Positions 47,612-60,218 of a stretch of 64,000 nt of DNA are shown piece after piece (the stretch's first letter is position 1; the number at the start of each line of letters is the position of its first letter). This DNA is from Rhynchosporium graminicola (Eukaryota > Ascomycota > Leotiomycetes > Helotiales > Ploettnerulaceae). Position numbers and translations under genes: made by a program. The notes below the pieces were generated by a model that was given only the letters and a program-made list of their open reading frames with translations, was not told the DNA's origin and made no database searches. The stretch covers positions 2,454,578 to 2,518,577 of the forward strand of contig FJUW01000004.1 of NCBI GenBank assembly GCA_900074885.1, written 5' to 3'.

Positions 47612-48690
47612 CTAAGCGTCATCCAAAAGAGGAGCTCTCTCCTGATCGGCAGAAACAACATTTGTGTCTCTGCGGAAGCTAATCTCCTTGCCGAAGAAAC
47701 CTGGGATAGAAATGCCGAGGGTAGCGACGAAAAGAGTTGCCATGATGGTGAAAGCGAAGATCCATTGGAAGGCGATTGTCTTGGTGAAGAATTGGCCGAC
47801 ACCAAGCGCGGCAGTGAGGTAGCTGAGAGCGAAACCCATTGTGTAGTCCTAGACATTTTAGTTTGATCTTTGCATTCCTGGGAGTGATAGTACCTTGAAG
47901 ACAACCAGGAAGAACAACCCATAAACCAAGATACCCCAGATGGCAACGTTGGCCAAGATACGAGCAGGTAAGGTGTGAGCGTTAACGACAATAGCACCGT
48001 TCCAGTACAAGGCAACGAAAATCCAAGCCAATGGTCCAGAGACAGCTGGGAAATGGATTGCCCGAGCATAGATGTTGTGGCGGAAGTACAGGAAGGAGAG
48101 ATTGAAGAAGTTGATGACTAGGATCACTTCGGACCAGATGAAGTGACCTCGGGCGAATAGCATGACCCATGCGAATTGAAGGAGGTTGTTGAAGATGAAG
48201 TGGCTTCCGACAGCGGCGGCAGATTGGACGTGGTCGCTGTTCTTAGAGAAGAGGTGCCACATGTAAACAATCTGGGAGAGGAAGAGAGCGAGCCTGGGTT
48301 GTCAGCACTGACTGCCATATATTGGAATGTGAGCAGGGTCTCTTACCAGTATAATGAACCCATCAAGGCATTCATGGCGAACGGGGTATGGAAAGCCTTG
48401 TTTTGACCCCAGATGGTGTTTCTCCAATACTTCTTATCATCATGAGGGTGGGCGAAGGTGTAGTTGATGGAGGTGATGACAACCAGGAGCCAAGTAAGGA
48501 TGGTCAAGACCTTGTAGGTCCAGACTGCTTGAACATTGTGTGAATCGCGCTTTGCGAAGGGGTTTGCTGGATAAATTAGTACAGGATTTCAGTGTGGAGG
48601 CCTGAGCAGACGAATGAAAAATGCAGAGATCGAAGAGATTTAGAGTCGGAATCGGTGCAATTCTCTGTACATACCATTGAAGCCAGCCAT
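47612..48690 (-). CDS. DUF1774 multi-pass membrane protein
   Basis: Four exons (48675-48690, 48347-48566, 47894-48293, 47612-47848) give 290 residues; all junction phases agree. Exon 1 encodes only M-A-G-F-N plus one base. The sequence has about eight hydrophobic helices, beginning with V-L-T-I-L-T-W-L-L-V-V-I and ending with F-A-F-T-I-M-A-T-L-F-V-A. Landmarks include N-P-F-A-K-R-D near the N-terminus and W-N-G-A-I-V-V-N-A-H in the middle. This layout matches the fungal DUF1774 family (around 300 residues, function unknown). The C-terminal cytosolic tail ends E-R-A-P-L-L-D-D-A, which contains an acidic dileucine-like signal that could direct it to vacuole or endosome (inference). No functional link with neighbours is seen. 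Confidence 0.85.
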
Positions 48691-50126
48691 TTTGATTGTT
48701 GGCGGTGGTCTTGCTGGAGGCTTGTTAAATTAGAGTTTGATATTGTACAGAAGATTGAGGTCGTGATGAAGAAATCCAGCTTATGAAAGCGTTTTTATTT
48801 CGATGTGTCAAAAATCTAAACCAAGGTCAGAGAAATTGTCGGTCTCGCATGAGGAAGTGGGGATGTGTGAGAATTTGCTTACTTGCGGCGTCAGAAGAAA
48901 GAATTGAGTTATTTTCTCTCACTCACTTTCTTTCTTTCTTTCTTTGATGCTGGATGCAGGAAAAGGAGAGAAGAGAAGAGAAGAGAATGAGAAAATGAAA
49001 GCTCTCTCCTCCAAAAGTGATATTTCGATTCCGATCAGGCAATACAGGCAGCTAGTCGCAGGCGCAGGCGCACCTCCCGCCTTGGGCTTCAATGTCGTCG
49101 CACAAGCTCATCTTTCATTGGTCCCATTCAAACATGTGGGGGAGAAGAGGAAGTGATAAGTTATCATTTTTATTTATCCCACTTTCCATACACATTCAAT
49201 TTGCCCAACGCGAAAGAGTTACACGCCCGGGCACTATTCCAATTAGAAAGGGCTCCTTGGGAGACGCGTTCGAAGGCGTGTGAAGGCGAGGAGGGTCTTG
49301 TGGCTGGTTGCGGGCATGCATGCATGCAGATTATGGCCGGCCACTTGGGGATAAGTGCCGGTCAGCTGGCGCTGCACTTATAGTAGGGCGATCACTTTGG
49401 ATACGGCGGTTAAGTGGATAGATATATCTATCTGTTCTAGCTGCAACTGCCAGAAAGACAAGACAGAAAGAGAGAGAGAGAGAGAGAGTGTGTGTGTGAA
49501 ATGAATTGTCTTTTGCCCCGGGTTCTGTAACCTGTACACGACATGAAATCGTCTGTGTACACCACACCGTAGATAAGTTCGAGGTACAGAAGAGAATCTC
49601 CTTACGTTTCCGGCAGAGATAGACGTGCCACGGCCTGCTGTCAGAACAAACAGCTGGGAACCAGCTACTTGTCCGCCTAGGGAGGTAACTTTCGAAGATC
49701 AGTACTGTACTTATAGTCCCAGAACTGTATTCCGAAGCTTCAACATCTTCATCTGTGAAGGCTGGACTGGCTTGGAATGGGTGGGCTCGGGTGACCATGG
49801 ATGGATGTTGTCGATCGGCCGAGGCCTTCACATACCAGTATGCTTGAACTTCTCGTATATCTATCTGTACGATGTACATCGACACAACCCAGCTGTGTAT
49901 TGCTGATCTTCCTGGGGGTTCGTATAGATTAGCCGAGTGGCTGAAGATCCTGGGTTGTGGCTGAAGCTGCGAGCTGTCTGTCCCCCCCCCCCACTCATCC
50001 CGAGGCCGAGAGTGGGCGAGCGCGGCTTCCCGTTGCCTGCACCCGCTATTGAGTTGCTCATCACTTACTCATTGCCGTACATCATCATTTTCAACACATT
50101 CTCTTCGACATCAACCTGCAGATATC
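48691..50126. other. Intergenic region with simple repeats
   Basis: About 1.4 kb between divergent genes. It holds a (TTTC)n tract at about 48926-48943, a GA/GT tract at 49470-49498, a GCATGCATGC block near 49314-49327 and a run of C at about 49982-49993. The last ~80 bp are pyrimidine-rich leader of the aminopeptidase. No gene is seen. Confidence 0.5.
49470..49498. repeat. (AG)n(TG)n compound microsatellite
   Basis: About ten AG units run directly into five TG units. Perfect and therefore probably variable between strains. Confidence 0.85.
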
Positions 50127-51421
50127 ATGAAGCTCACCACCGTGTCTCTACTGGCCCTCTCAGCTGCATCTATCAATGCACGCTTCGTCGAAAAGCACGA
50201 GACCGATCAAGTTGTTATCAGCTCTATCGAAGACGAACGCTTCTTGATCGAGACATCTCCAGGAAAGACACAATGGGTGACTGAAGAGGAGAAATGGGAG
50301 TTGCGCAGAGTAAGCCTATCTCCATAATGCGTTTCCAACCCTAACACAATCAAGAATGGTCAAAACTTCATGGACATCACAACAACCCAGGACCTGGGCG
50401 CCACCATCCAAACCAGCTCCAAGAAGACCCCCTCCTTCCCGTCCAAACCCACTCTTCAAAAAGAACTCAACCCCCTCCTCAAATCCCTTGATAAGGATAA
50501 CATGCAAGCCAATCTCGAGACCTTCTCTGCCTTTCACACTCGCTACTACCAATCCGATTACGGGCGACAGTCATCCGAATGGCTCCTAAAGACGGTACAG
50601 AAGACAATCTCAGATTCTGGTGCAGATAAGCATGGTGCTTCTGCAGTACAATTCAAACATCCTTGGGGACAAAATAGCATCATTGCCACGATACCTGGAA
50701 AGAAGAACTCCACAGTCGTAGTTGGTGCGCATCAAGACAGCATCAACCTCTTCCTGCCTTCCATCTTCTCGGCGCCAGGTGCAGACGATGATGGATCCGG
50801 TACCGTCACTATCTTAGAAGCACTGCGTGTGCTGCTTACGTCAGAGGATATCATTAAGGGCAACGGGGAGAATACAGTGGAGTTTCACTGGTATTCAGCG
50901 GAAGAGGGTGGATTGTTGGGAAGTCAAGCTATTTTCAAGGAATATGAAACGACGGGGAGAGATGTCAAGGCTATGCTGCAGCAAGATATGACGGGCTTCG
51001 TCCAAGGAACGCTTGACTCGGGAAAGAAGGAGAGTGTGGGTGTTATTACCGATTTCGTAGATCCGGCTTTGACGGAGTTTATTAAGACGATTGTCACAGA
51101 GGTGCGTTTCTTCCCTCCCCTCTTTCTTACATCCCATTGGAATCACTTCTTCCCTATACGACTTCCGATATTGACTAAAAATTACAGTACTGCTCCATTC
51201 CCTACGTGGAAACAAAGTGCGGCTACGCCTGCTCCGACCATGCATCCGCTTCTAAGGCTGGATACCCATCCGCTTTCGTCATTGAATCTGCTTTCAGTGA
51301 CTCGGATAAGCACATTCACACCAGCGACGACACGACCAAGTACTTGAGCTTTGACCACATGCTTCAACATGCTCGATTGACTCTGGGATTGGTGTACGAA
51401 TTGGCTTTCGCGAAGTTGTAG
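50127..51421 (+). CDS. Secreted leucine aminopeptidase, M28 family (Lap1-like)
   Basis: Exons 50127-50309, 50355-51101 and 51188-51421 give 387 residues, the usual length of fungal Lap1 pre-proenzymes. It is a two-zinc exopeptidase that removes N-terminal residues outside the cell. A signal peptide (about 1-18, ending S-I-N-A) and an ~80-residue propeptide precede the catalytic domain. The metal and catalytic residues are in place: His and Asp in G-A-H-Q-D-S, the bridging Asp in A-D-D-D-G-S-G, Glu-Glu in S-A-E-E-G-G, Asp in Q-Q-D-M-T-G and His in C-S-D-H-A-S-A. The disulfide cysteines Y-C-S-I-P and K-C-G-Y-A-C are also there. Intron 1 (donor GTAAGC at 50310, branch CTAAC at about 50341) seems to end in AAG at 50352-50354, giving E-L-R-R|N-G-Q-N-F-M-D. 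Confidence 0.93.
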
Positions 51422-52170
51422 TGTTGATTTAGTTAACTCGTTAGGAGTGTCAATAAGATTACTTGTTTAGTTTGAATGCTTCCTGGCATCTATCTTGAGT
51501 GATTCATTTTGAAATCGATATAGAGCAAGTAGAAGCCATCCTCAAGCCGAGGTAACTCTCCTTGCTGGCCTCCCTTATAGTTGCAAGATAAGTGTCATGC
51601 CGATTATTACGTGAACCCAAACAACCTTACCCATATAACCATTCCCTCTACTTAACTTTCCATTGCGTATCTATGCAAAGCTTCAATGATCCACCTCAAT
51701 CTCATTTCGACTCATAGGTGTCATAGAGACATCCACGCCCTGCATTCGTCTTTCCCATTGGTGACCTGAGACCCTGTTACCCTCCCCACTCTTTCTTATC
51801 GTATCGCATCGCATTGCATCCAGCTGACTTGCGCTAGCCTAGCTCCGAGCTCCCCATACCTTATGCCCAGGTATCCGTCCCCTTCTGTTCATGTCATCAA
51901 CATTGACGCACCTCTGGAAAAGCCCAATCATCTACTGCATCGTCAGATCAGGTCTCATAGTTTGCACTATTGAAATTATACTGCTACAATTCTTCATATT
52001 CAAAGAACAGAGTTGATCCAGCTAAAGCTCTACGATAAGCACACGCATCATCACTTACACGCATCTCTGGCACCGCAGCGCGTCAACAATCCCAACTTGA
52101 GCTATCAATTCTAACCACGTATCTTCATTGACTCTCGGCTTTCTGCAGCAGATCCCTATCAACCCCAATC
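51422..52170. other. Intergenic region
   Basis: About 0.75 kb between the aminopeptidase and the R3H gene, both on the plus strand. It should hold the terminator of the first and the promoter of the second. Pyrimidine-rich towards the right; nothing else is seen. Confidence 0.45.
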
Positions 52171-53348
52171 ATGGCAATCTACTCCTCCGTTCCACCACCT
52201 CATCAATCTTTCCCTCCAACCACTGCCACAACACCTCCTAACCAAACCATTCAACCCATCGACATCCCAACATGGACAGCGACCATCCCGGTCCAAGCCC
52301 CAAACATCACACCCTCAACTTCCACCCTCAACAAGGGCGTCACATTGAGCATACCAATAGAAGAGGATGTGGAAGAACGTCCCAAGAAAATCAAGGGGGA
52401 GGGTGTGGCGAAAGCCAGGAGGGATAGTATGAAGAGACGGGACGCCCTTTTGAAGGGAAAGGAGGGGAGCCGGAGACGGCAGAGATGGGAGAATGGTTCG
52501 TTCCCTTAACCTTCACTTACCCTCTCCCTCTCGAATTTTCCCAATCTAGGTTTCTGGCATCAGTCAACGTGTGGCCCGTCAGGCAATGTGCTGACAGAGG
52601 CCTGATAGACAATCTCCTCAACAACCCACACGTTCAACCCCCCCTTCCCTCCGACTGGGCTCCCTCCGCGACGCATCGCGTAACCCACGTCCCCTATTAC
52701 TTGGCTCCTCTTTGGGACGCCGGAGTCGCACGTCTGGCTGCCGAGCGTGCTTCCCTCTCTTCCCGATCGGCCACCTACAACGCCAGATCAGGAATTATTG
52801 AAGAAAAGGGTCGTGTACCTGCAGATCTCAAATCCAAGCTTAAGAAAGCGAAGGGTGCAAAGACTCTTTTGCAGGAATTGGAAAGTGAGGTTAGGGCTTT
52901 TGTTCGGGAATTCGACCGAGCAGAACGTGTCCGCGAAGCAAGACTCAAGTCCAACTCTGTCCAATCTAAAATTGGACGGTCTCGCTCAAGCACTCAGGAG
53001 AGTGCCGGCAGCGAAGTTCTCGTAGAAGCCGATTCTGAAGATGAGGAAATTGTCTTTATTGGCAGAGACGCAGACGGCAACGGCATCACGATGTCGGACG
53101 AAGTCAAGCAAGTCATGGAGATCGAGCTTCAGCGCGAAAAGATCGTCTATGAAGGGCTTGAAGGGTCCAAAGAAGGCGGCTTCGCGAGATGGCTGGTACA
53201 TTCGCTGGCGGCTTACTACGGATTGGCAAGTTGGAGTGAGACGAGGGCCGCTGACGGGAAGGGGATGAAACGGGTTGCTTTTGTGGGTGTTAGAGAGAAG
53301 GGAGGGTTTGGAGAGGAGCTGCCGAGACCGCTTTGGGGTATGGTCTAG
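52171..53348 (+). CDS. R3H domain protein with R3H-associated N-terminal domain
   Basis: Two exons. Exon 1 is 52171-52495. Exon 2 most simply begins at 52564 after CAG, which keeps the phase and gives 369 residues; a GAG acceptor before 52600 would also fit and drops 12 residues. R3H domains bind single-stranded nucleic acid. The N-terminus is Pro/Thr-rich and disordered. The R3H-associated region follows: basic R-R-R-Q-R-W-E-N, then N-N-P-H-V-Q-P-P-L-P-S-D-W and H-V-P-Y-Y-L-A-P-L-W-D. A coiled, charged middle with an acidic patch (E-A-D-S-E-D-E-E) leads to the R3H domain near the end (A-R-W-L-V-H-S-L-A-A-Y-Y-G-L), where Arg and His have the R-x3-H spacing that names the domain. A role in RNA or DNA metabolism is inferred from the domain. 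Confidence 0.82.
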
Positions 53349-56300
53349 CTTGACTGCGTCGATATTCATGGTTTGCGATGCGATAGCTGGAGCAGCAGCC
53401 TCTGAGGTCTGATTGACATTTGACATCTTGACAGCCAGGGCCAGCTATTCGCATCACCCCGGTTGCCGTCTCCGGGACAGCATCAGCCAGGGCATCACAA
53501 CCCCTCCCCAGCAACATGCCACACGACTGCCTTTGCAACTTCGAATATTCATGTACTTCTATATATCCTTCCTTATCCTTCCCGTTCTTCCTTTCGCTTT
53601 GTATTGCTTGTTGCCTTAATAGTTTACCGATCATTTAGTTCAATATACACGGAGGTCTTACCGATGCATGTGTTTCAAATCACCTGTTGTGCTTTATTGT
53701 ATTTCTTCCCTCGCTTCTCTTTATTCCTAATACTTGAGTGCACATTTCACTCGTTCAAGATTTTGACCAGCATTAAATGACAGCAGATTGCCACTAACTT
53801 AAGACTCAAAAGCAACGAGTACAAAATTCGGACTGTTTTTCGATATGTTCTGCTATAGATCAATCACAGAAATGCTCGCTGGAACCAAATACTGTGAGAT
53901 AACTCTATTAAGGATGATGAGCAGTTTACTGCATCGATGATCCCGCTTTCCAATTCCATTTGTTAAAGTCACACAAGGCTTTCGTGACATTATCAGGAAA
54001 CAAAAGGAAAAGGGGAAGTCACAGAATGATTCCGGGAGTAATTTCGTTGGATCAATCTTTCGTAACGGCAATTCTCCCAAGCTCCATAGGAGGTGGATCA
54101 CTATATCTTGCCAAGAAGACAGACCTGTGCAAGATACGTTGGCTTCTGAGGAGCAAGGCTTTTCCTTTTAGAGATTGGTAAGAATGAAGGAGGGTTCCGA
54201 CTCTAGCTAGACAATCCAAAGTTTTGACTGACGAGAGGGAAAGCTTCAATTGTGTTTGTCCACGCAAGGTATCTCTCGAGTATTGTTTGTCAGTCAGTAC
54301 TACTTTTCCGATTGCCAATTTGCCGCACTGGAGGAGAATGACGGAGGGTGATGGTATGACAGCGAAAGGATGTGTTTCAACTACTGGAAAGATGATGAGA
54401 TTGAGCATGCATTGCCGCCTGAATGCGTGCTCGCCTTGCATGCATGATATTTTTTTTATTTCTTTGCTTTCGCAGTCTTGGAGATAGATGGATGGATGGG
54501 TAGCTAGGGGAGCAAGACGGGATTGTATAGTGATCGAGCATATTATAAATCATCTTGTTTACATAGTTTATATTTCAATGTTTTTCGCATCGTCTGCTTT
54601 CAGCTTCGTGCTTTTAAGCGTTTTATGAACGGTGGGGAATTCTGGGAGGGTGTTAGTCTAGGTAGGTGGGGAGGTGGGATTGATATTCGTGAGTGTAGGT
54701 GGGGTGAGTAAAGTGCCCAGGTGGGTTGGTGTCTCGCTTCGCTGAACTGTCTTGTTTTTATATAAAAAAAAAGAAGAAAAAAAAGGTCTCTCTCGCTTAT
54801 TTTGACGCTAAAGGAAATAATGATTCGGAGATTCGCTACCATGATGAGATTCTGTTATACCAGGAATCAAACTGTACGGATTTATGTCTCTGCTAGTGAG
54901 AATATTTGTGAAGTTCAAAATGAAAAAAGTCCTGAAAATTCTACTAGGAATCCATCTTCGCCTTGACTTCACCGAGTTATCTTAAAACATTGATAGCTAG
55001 AGCACTTTGCTGTGAAAGATCCTCGCTTTTTCGTCGTGTGCCGGAATGGTAATTCGGTCACTGTAAATATCTTTTAATAGTCCATCCCACGAATATACCA
55101 ATCCCATGCGTCAAGCGAGTTACTTCGCTGTGTTTACACCTGGATAAAAGTCTACAGATTTGAGCTCCAAAAGCGATTTGATGGGAAACAACATACTCTC
55201 AGGCTGGAAAGTTCGGTGAAGGATAGGAAGGATACAGGAAATCTTAGAATTCTATGGGTTTTATTTCTGTTTACTTGATTTCTTCATGGCAGATAGACCA
55301 GCTGTATCGGTGTTCCGAAACCCGTGATCTTCAACTTCATTTCAATCTACAAGGCTAGGTATTCGCTGACATTTGTCAGGAGTTAAAGTCGCCTTTTCTA
55401 GCGCCGAGCGGTGCAGAGGAGGTTTGACCACTGAAAGGACTGTTGTATTACTTCTAGCTGGATTTCTCACTTTGACGAATCCGTAAGCATTAAAATTCAC
55501 AATATCAATAAGTCTGCAAATAAACCTTCGTATCTCTCGGTATTGACCCTCGGCTCTCCACTTCTCAATTGCTCTTTTGTTCAAGAATCCGTTGTATTGT
55601 TTCATTTTAGCTACCTTGAAACCTATTTTTATTATCGTGGATGAGTAAGATGGGATTAAGAACTCGCTAATTTTGTCAAAACTATACACAAGTGACATTC
55701 ACTATGTCTGCTGTGTTAGAAGGCTCAGCTGCTCAAGGTTTTATTTCATGAACTTGTTTCCCGAAAGGAGAAAGCCGCGGATTATTAACTCGTATAACCT
55801 TCATGGCGTTTTGGCCTTTCTTGAATGGAAGCGTTCATGTTACGTGTCGCGTCCGTAAGAATTGACAGTGTTGATGACTCTGACAAGAAGAATGGGCTTG
55901 GCAGTGTATTCTCGCGCAAGTCAGTAGGAGAAGGTTCTTTATGAGAAAACACTTCAGTCTTTCGTATTCGTAAGTAAGTTAATTACCCCTCATTACCTAA
56001 AAAAAAATCAGATTGACGAGTAGTCAATTTACGATGGCAGGTGCAACAATGGATAACCTTAAATCTTCCTTCCAGGTCGCGAACAGCAGCTGGGACGTCA
56101 TGATCCTTTGCTGAGTCATGGTATTAAACTTCTGTTCCTATATATACACTTATAGCCCAGTGTTTGAAGGATTCCACGCTCGTGGGCTTGAACCCACCAG
56201 AGACCTCGAAACGAGAAGGATTTACGCATCTGGCGGGTTCGGAAGTGATTACTCGATAGGAAATTGAAAATTGGATAAAAGTAAAAGATAAAAATGTACC

Positions 56301-58345
56301 TCTAGTATTAACTCAGAAGCGTAATAACCTCTCGAAAGTCGCAGTGAGGGTATTCATCACGAGAAAACGACTTTCAATATCTCACACACTATCAGCACTT
56401 TTGTCAAGTCTCGAGGCTTGGAGCAGTCATCGCGGGTAAATATGTCGTGCAGTACAGTCTATAGCTTCCCCAGATTGTACCAGTCTTGAAGTCGTCTTTA
56501 CTCAAGAGGACCATTTCAAGACAAGCAGTGTTTCGGTGCCTAGTCTCGTCATTTATTGAATTACTTGGCTCAGACTACGTTGTAAGGGTTCAGTCAGGGT
56601 TCCGCAACAGCCATTTCTACACTATTTTCCTCATTTACTCACACATCTTTTCTCACATCTCTTCCCACATCTCTTCACACAACTCATCCCGGTGGGACAC
56701 CTGATCTACTTATCAAAAGTCATCTCGAGACATCTGTGATCCTAGGTATCGTATCCGCTATAATTCGGCTCTTAGGCCTCGCTCGTGGCCTATAAATTCG
56801 ATTTTAACGAGCCCCTGATGAAGCGTAAGCATTTGAAAGAGCAAGAGTTAGTATGGAAAATCTACTGTGAAGATGGTAAACTCGTGAAAACAGAGGCTGA
56901 GAGCAAGATTGAGAGCGATGGGATAGCTGGTCATTAAGACGGTTCGCACTTCCAAAAGGCCTTGAGGGAAACCGTGAAAGTCATCATGCTAAAATTTATA
57001 TCTTCGACTATTTACTTGGGATAATATCACAGCTTTTCTACGAATAAGCATAATTCCGACAATTATGGACTTGAAATTGGAAGGCTGAGGATTGCCGCTG
57101 GTTGTAGCCAGACTCGAACATCATTCCTAGAATTACTACTACCTGATCAGCTCAATACGAGGCTAAGGATTCAAGGAAGGTCACCTCCAGCTAAGTGGTT
57201 TTGGAAGCTCGTTGTAAATCCATCATCTAAGATTATAAGATATAGTAAAGTCATCAAAAGCTTACGTAACTCTCCGATGTTACCTCATGTACACTAGGGC
57301 GTTACAAAAGCTGAACAGTGTAACTAAATACTTAAACGACCTAAAACTAGTTCGAAAAGCCGCCTTCTACTTATCTCCAAGTGTACTGTCGTGAAACATA
57401 TTAATGACATTGAAGCCGAAGTGCATTAGTCAAATAGCTATACATAGCAGGGTCTTACTTCGCCAAAGACGAGCTTACCGCGCTTCGACATATCGACATC
57501 GTCTGAAGTATTCCCAGGCTAGCTCAGCTAAGATCGATAATGCAGTAACACAGCACGAGAATCAGATACCAAAATGATGGGATTCCCACAATCGGACGAC
57601 ATGTGTAGGTACGACTGGCAGTGCTAGTGATAAAAATAGAATAGACCCCGCCTTACGGTCGCTTTAAATAAGCGAGATGCACTAACACGCGCGCCAACCT
57701 CCCGGCTGTGCCCGCGAAGCCGCCCGTCGGCTTCAACCAACGTCAAAAACCTACCGAAAGGGCAGATTCACCTGTACATTGTACTGACACTTCCAAGTAT
57801 CATATTATCCCGATACTGCAGATATCTAACAGTTCCTTTTGCAATATCTTCATGTTTCAAGGTTTAGAATGCAGGCCTGATCTGCATGCCATAAGGCAGA
57901 ACGACGATCCTTAGACGCGGGACCTTTGGTAAGGGAGCCCACGGTGCCTGTGAGATCGTGGCTCAGCAGCCGCCCGGGCACCTGCATGTGCTTACCTCAG
58001 CCCCAAATAAAGCTACAGAAGCATCTCAGACGATGGATACTTAGTGGCTGCATTCGAAGGTTCGTCTTGAATCCTGCGATCTTCGTCCAGTAATGATGAG
58101 GCATTTGTTTGAACCGAACCGTTTCCCCAAATGGGCGTGCAACAATGGGGCCAGCGCCGAAATCAACCCACCGCCGCTGCTCAGCGGAACAGTCAGGTAG
58201 AGCTGAGAGATTCTTATAGATATAGCTTGTTATTCCCTCGTTGTATTTGCGCCGAAGTTTCATCCTGACATGTTCTGTATGTTCTTTGAAATTTTGATTC
58301 CTCAGGTTCTTGTACACTCCATTTCAAGTTGTAATCGTATATCCA
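53349..58345. other. Gene-poor region, partly AT-rich
   Basis: About 5 kb. Sequence from about 53700 to 57600 is AT-rich with stops in every frame, as expected of old decayed DNA. A GC-richer island at about 57640-57990 breaks the pattern and contains a short hairpin (GAGCC-ACG / CGT-GGCTC, about 57937-57966). A 106-codon minus-strand frame (57997-58317) has no recognised domain. No intact gene, tRNA or transposase was found. Confidence 0.4.
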
Positions 58346-60218
58346 ATGGCCATCAATTTCTTCGCAATGCCTTCTTCCTCCAAGCTTCTTCTCTTCTCAT
58401 TCGCAACCAGCCTCACGAACGCGCGTCCCTGGACTGGAGCTGAACAAACAAATGTTTATAGAGAAGCAGGCTGGTCTCCAGCTCCGACTCCTTTGCCAAA
58501 CGTTCCAGCGTATATTTTCAAAAGGGCGTCGCTAGATGTGAATATTTGCGGGTGGATTGGAGGAAATTCTAGGGTTCCAGCCCTTTGTTCAGCTGGATCA
58601 TCATGCATCCACGATACGATACACGGCATAGTTGGATGTTGTGCTACAAATGGACCATGTACGCAGGGAGTTTATACGAGTTGTGTGGATAAGAATAGCG
58701 TCGGATGGGTGCCAAACGAGGGGCTACAGAAGAATGGAATTTACTCTTGGTATGTGTAATTCTTCGTTTCGTGGATAATTCGCTAATTATATCAGCTCAG
58801 GAGATGCTGTCTGCTATCGAAACGCATATCCGGGTGGATATTATCAATATGGATGTGGAGCATCTCAAGATGCGACTTCTGTTCAGACGACTTACGCGGG
58901 ACAACCTTCGGACTTGCTCTTACAGGTGGTTTTCACGGGCGTAACTTTCAGTCCATTTTCTACTATGGCAACTACCACATCGGCATCCAAATATACAGCA
59001 ACTTCTTCTTCGTCATCGATATCCTCATCTTCGTCCACAAGCTCGCGCAGCTCAAGCGTACGATCGAGTACATCAACGTCCTCGGAATGCAGAAGCGCAA
59101 CCGGATCTTCCACCCTCAAGGCCGCCGAAAAAGCAACTCCAACAGCCGTATCATCCCCTACAAGCGTAACAGCCGAAGTTTCCGTAAAGAAGGAGAGTGA
59201 GAACAAAGGCGTCATTGCATGCGCAGTACTCGGATCCATCTTCGGCCTCGCAGCCATCGTAGGCTTCGCATTGTGGTGGGGCCGCCGTAAACGAAATAAG
59301 CGAATCGACAACCGAGCTGGATCATTCATAACACAACACCAACAAGACACACCACCAACATCGGGACCATTTCAACGAATCGCACCTTTTAGCCCCTATG
59401 AATTTATGGGCATGTCTCGAAATCAGAGCAGTGCGACGACAGCGACTGCTAATCAAGGAGAGGCGAATGTGACGGGTGTGATTTCCAACCAGTATGATAA
59501 TCCGAATGTGTACGTAAGTGTACCTTACCAGCCCATGCCGCCGCGATCACCTCCTCCGTATCCGCGCACTGTAGCTACACTTCCCGATTCTGAAGTTGGA
59601 GAGTTTCAGACTTTAAATCCTCCTCCACCACCAGCAACAGCTTCTACTTTCCTCGTATCACCTTCCGAAATCGACGATTTCTCACGAGGGTACAACGATG
59701 CTATCGCCTCTCGATCCCAAGAAAGAGACACACACATCCACATAGGGGATATGCCAGTGCTGATGCCTGGAGTGGTAGCGCCAATGCTTCTCCGCGGCGG
59801 AAGCGGCAGTTCTACCTCCTTTACAGCATCACGTCGACGCAGTCAAGACTGGGGCGTGACGACCGAGGCTCTCCGTGCACAGCGCCCACGTGTAGTCTCC
59901 ACACCTATAGAGAACCAACCGGCGGGATGGATTCCGAGAGGATTGAGTATGCGTGCTTCTGGCTCGTTGTCTGGGACAGGGATCGCGGGGAGAGGTAGGA
60001 CGGAGGAGAGAGGCGGTAGTAGAAGTGGAAATGGGAGTCCAGAGTGGGCTATTCCGCCGAGGAGCCCGTTGAGGAGTGCAAGGCCCAGTAGGCAGGGACA
60101 TGGGAATGGGAGGCAGAGATATCAGCTTGTGGATGAGGTTGTTGATGATGTGCCGATTTTGAGGAGTCCGGGGTTGAGGGCTGGGAGGGGGATGAGGAGG
60201 GAGTCGATCAAAGAGTGA
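58346..60218 (+). CDS. Single-pass surface protein with Cys-rich ectodomain and Ser-rich stalk
   Basis: Exons 58346-58749 and 58796-60218 give 608 residues (601 from the second ATG at 58367). A signal peptide of about 27 residues ends near L-T-N-A. The ectodomain holds about ten cysteines, including I-C-G-W-I-G-G, C-S-A-G-S-S-C, G-C-C-A-T-N-G-P-C and, over the splice junction, W-S-C-S-G-D-A-V-C-Y. A Ser/Thr-rich stalk (about residues 195-260) suits O-glycosylation. One membrane helix follows (V-I-A-C-A-V-L-G-S-I-F-G-L-A-A-I), stopped by R-R-K-R-N-K-R. The cytosolic tail of ~310 residues is Pro/Ser/Arg-rich and disordered. This architecture is common in Pezizomycotina and resembles wall-stress sensors in layout, though the ectodomain is not a WSC domain. 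Function unknown; a cell-surface sensing or adhesion role is inference. Confidence 0.75.

Noticed and set aside
49920..49965. tRNA D-arm-like sequence (GCCGAGTGGCTGAAG)
   Set aside because: No matching acceptor stem, anticodon arm or TpsiC arm at the right distance.
56160..56240. TpsiC-like sequence on the minus strand (GTGGGTTCAAGCCCAC)
   Set aside because: The loop is one base short and the acceptor and anticodon stems cannot be built; it is just a short hairpin.
57997..58317. 106-codon minus-strand frame
   Set aside because: No domain recognised and it overlaps the promoter region of the surface-protein gene.
58892..59350. 152-codon acidic minus-strand frame
   Set aside because: Antisense shadow of the Ser-rich stalk of the surface protein.
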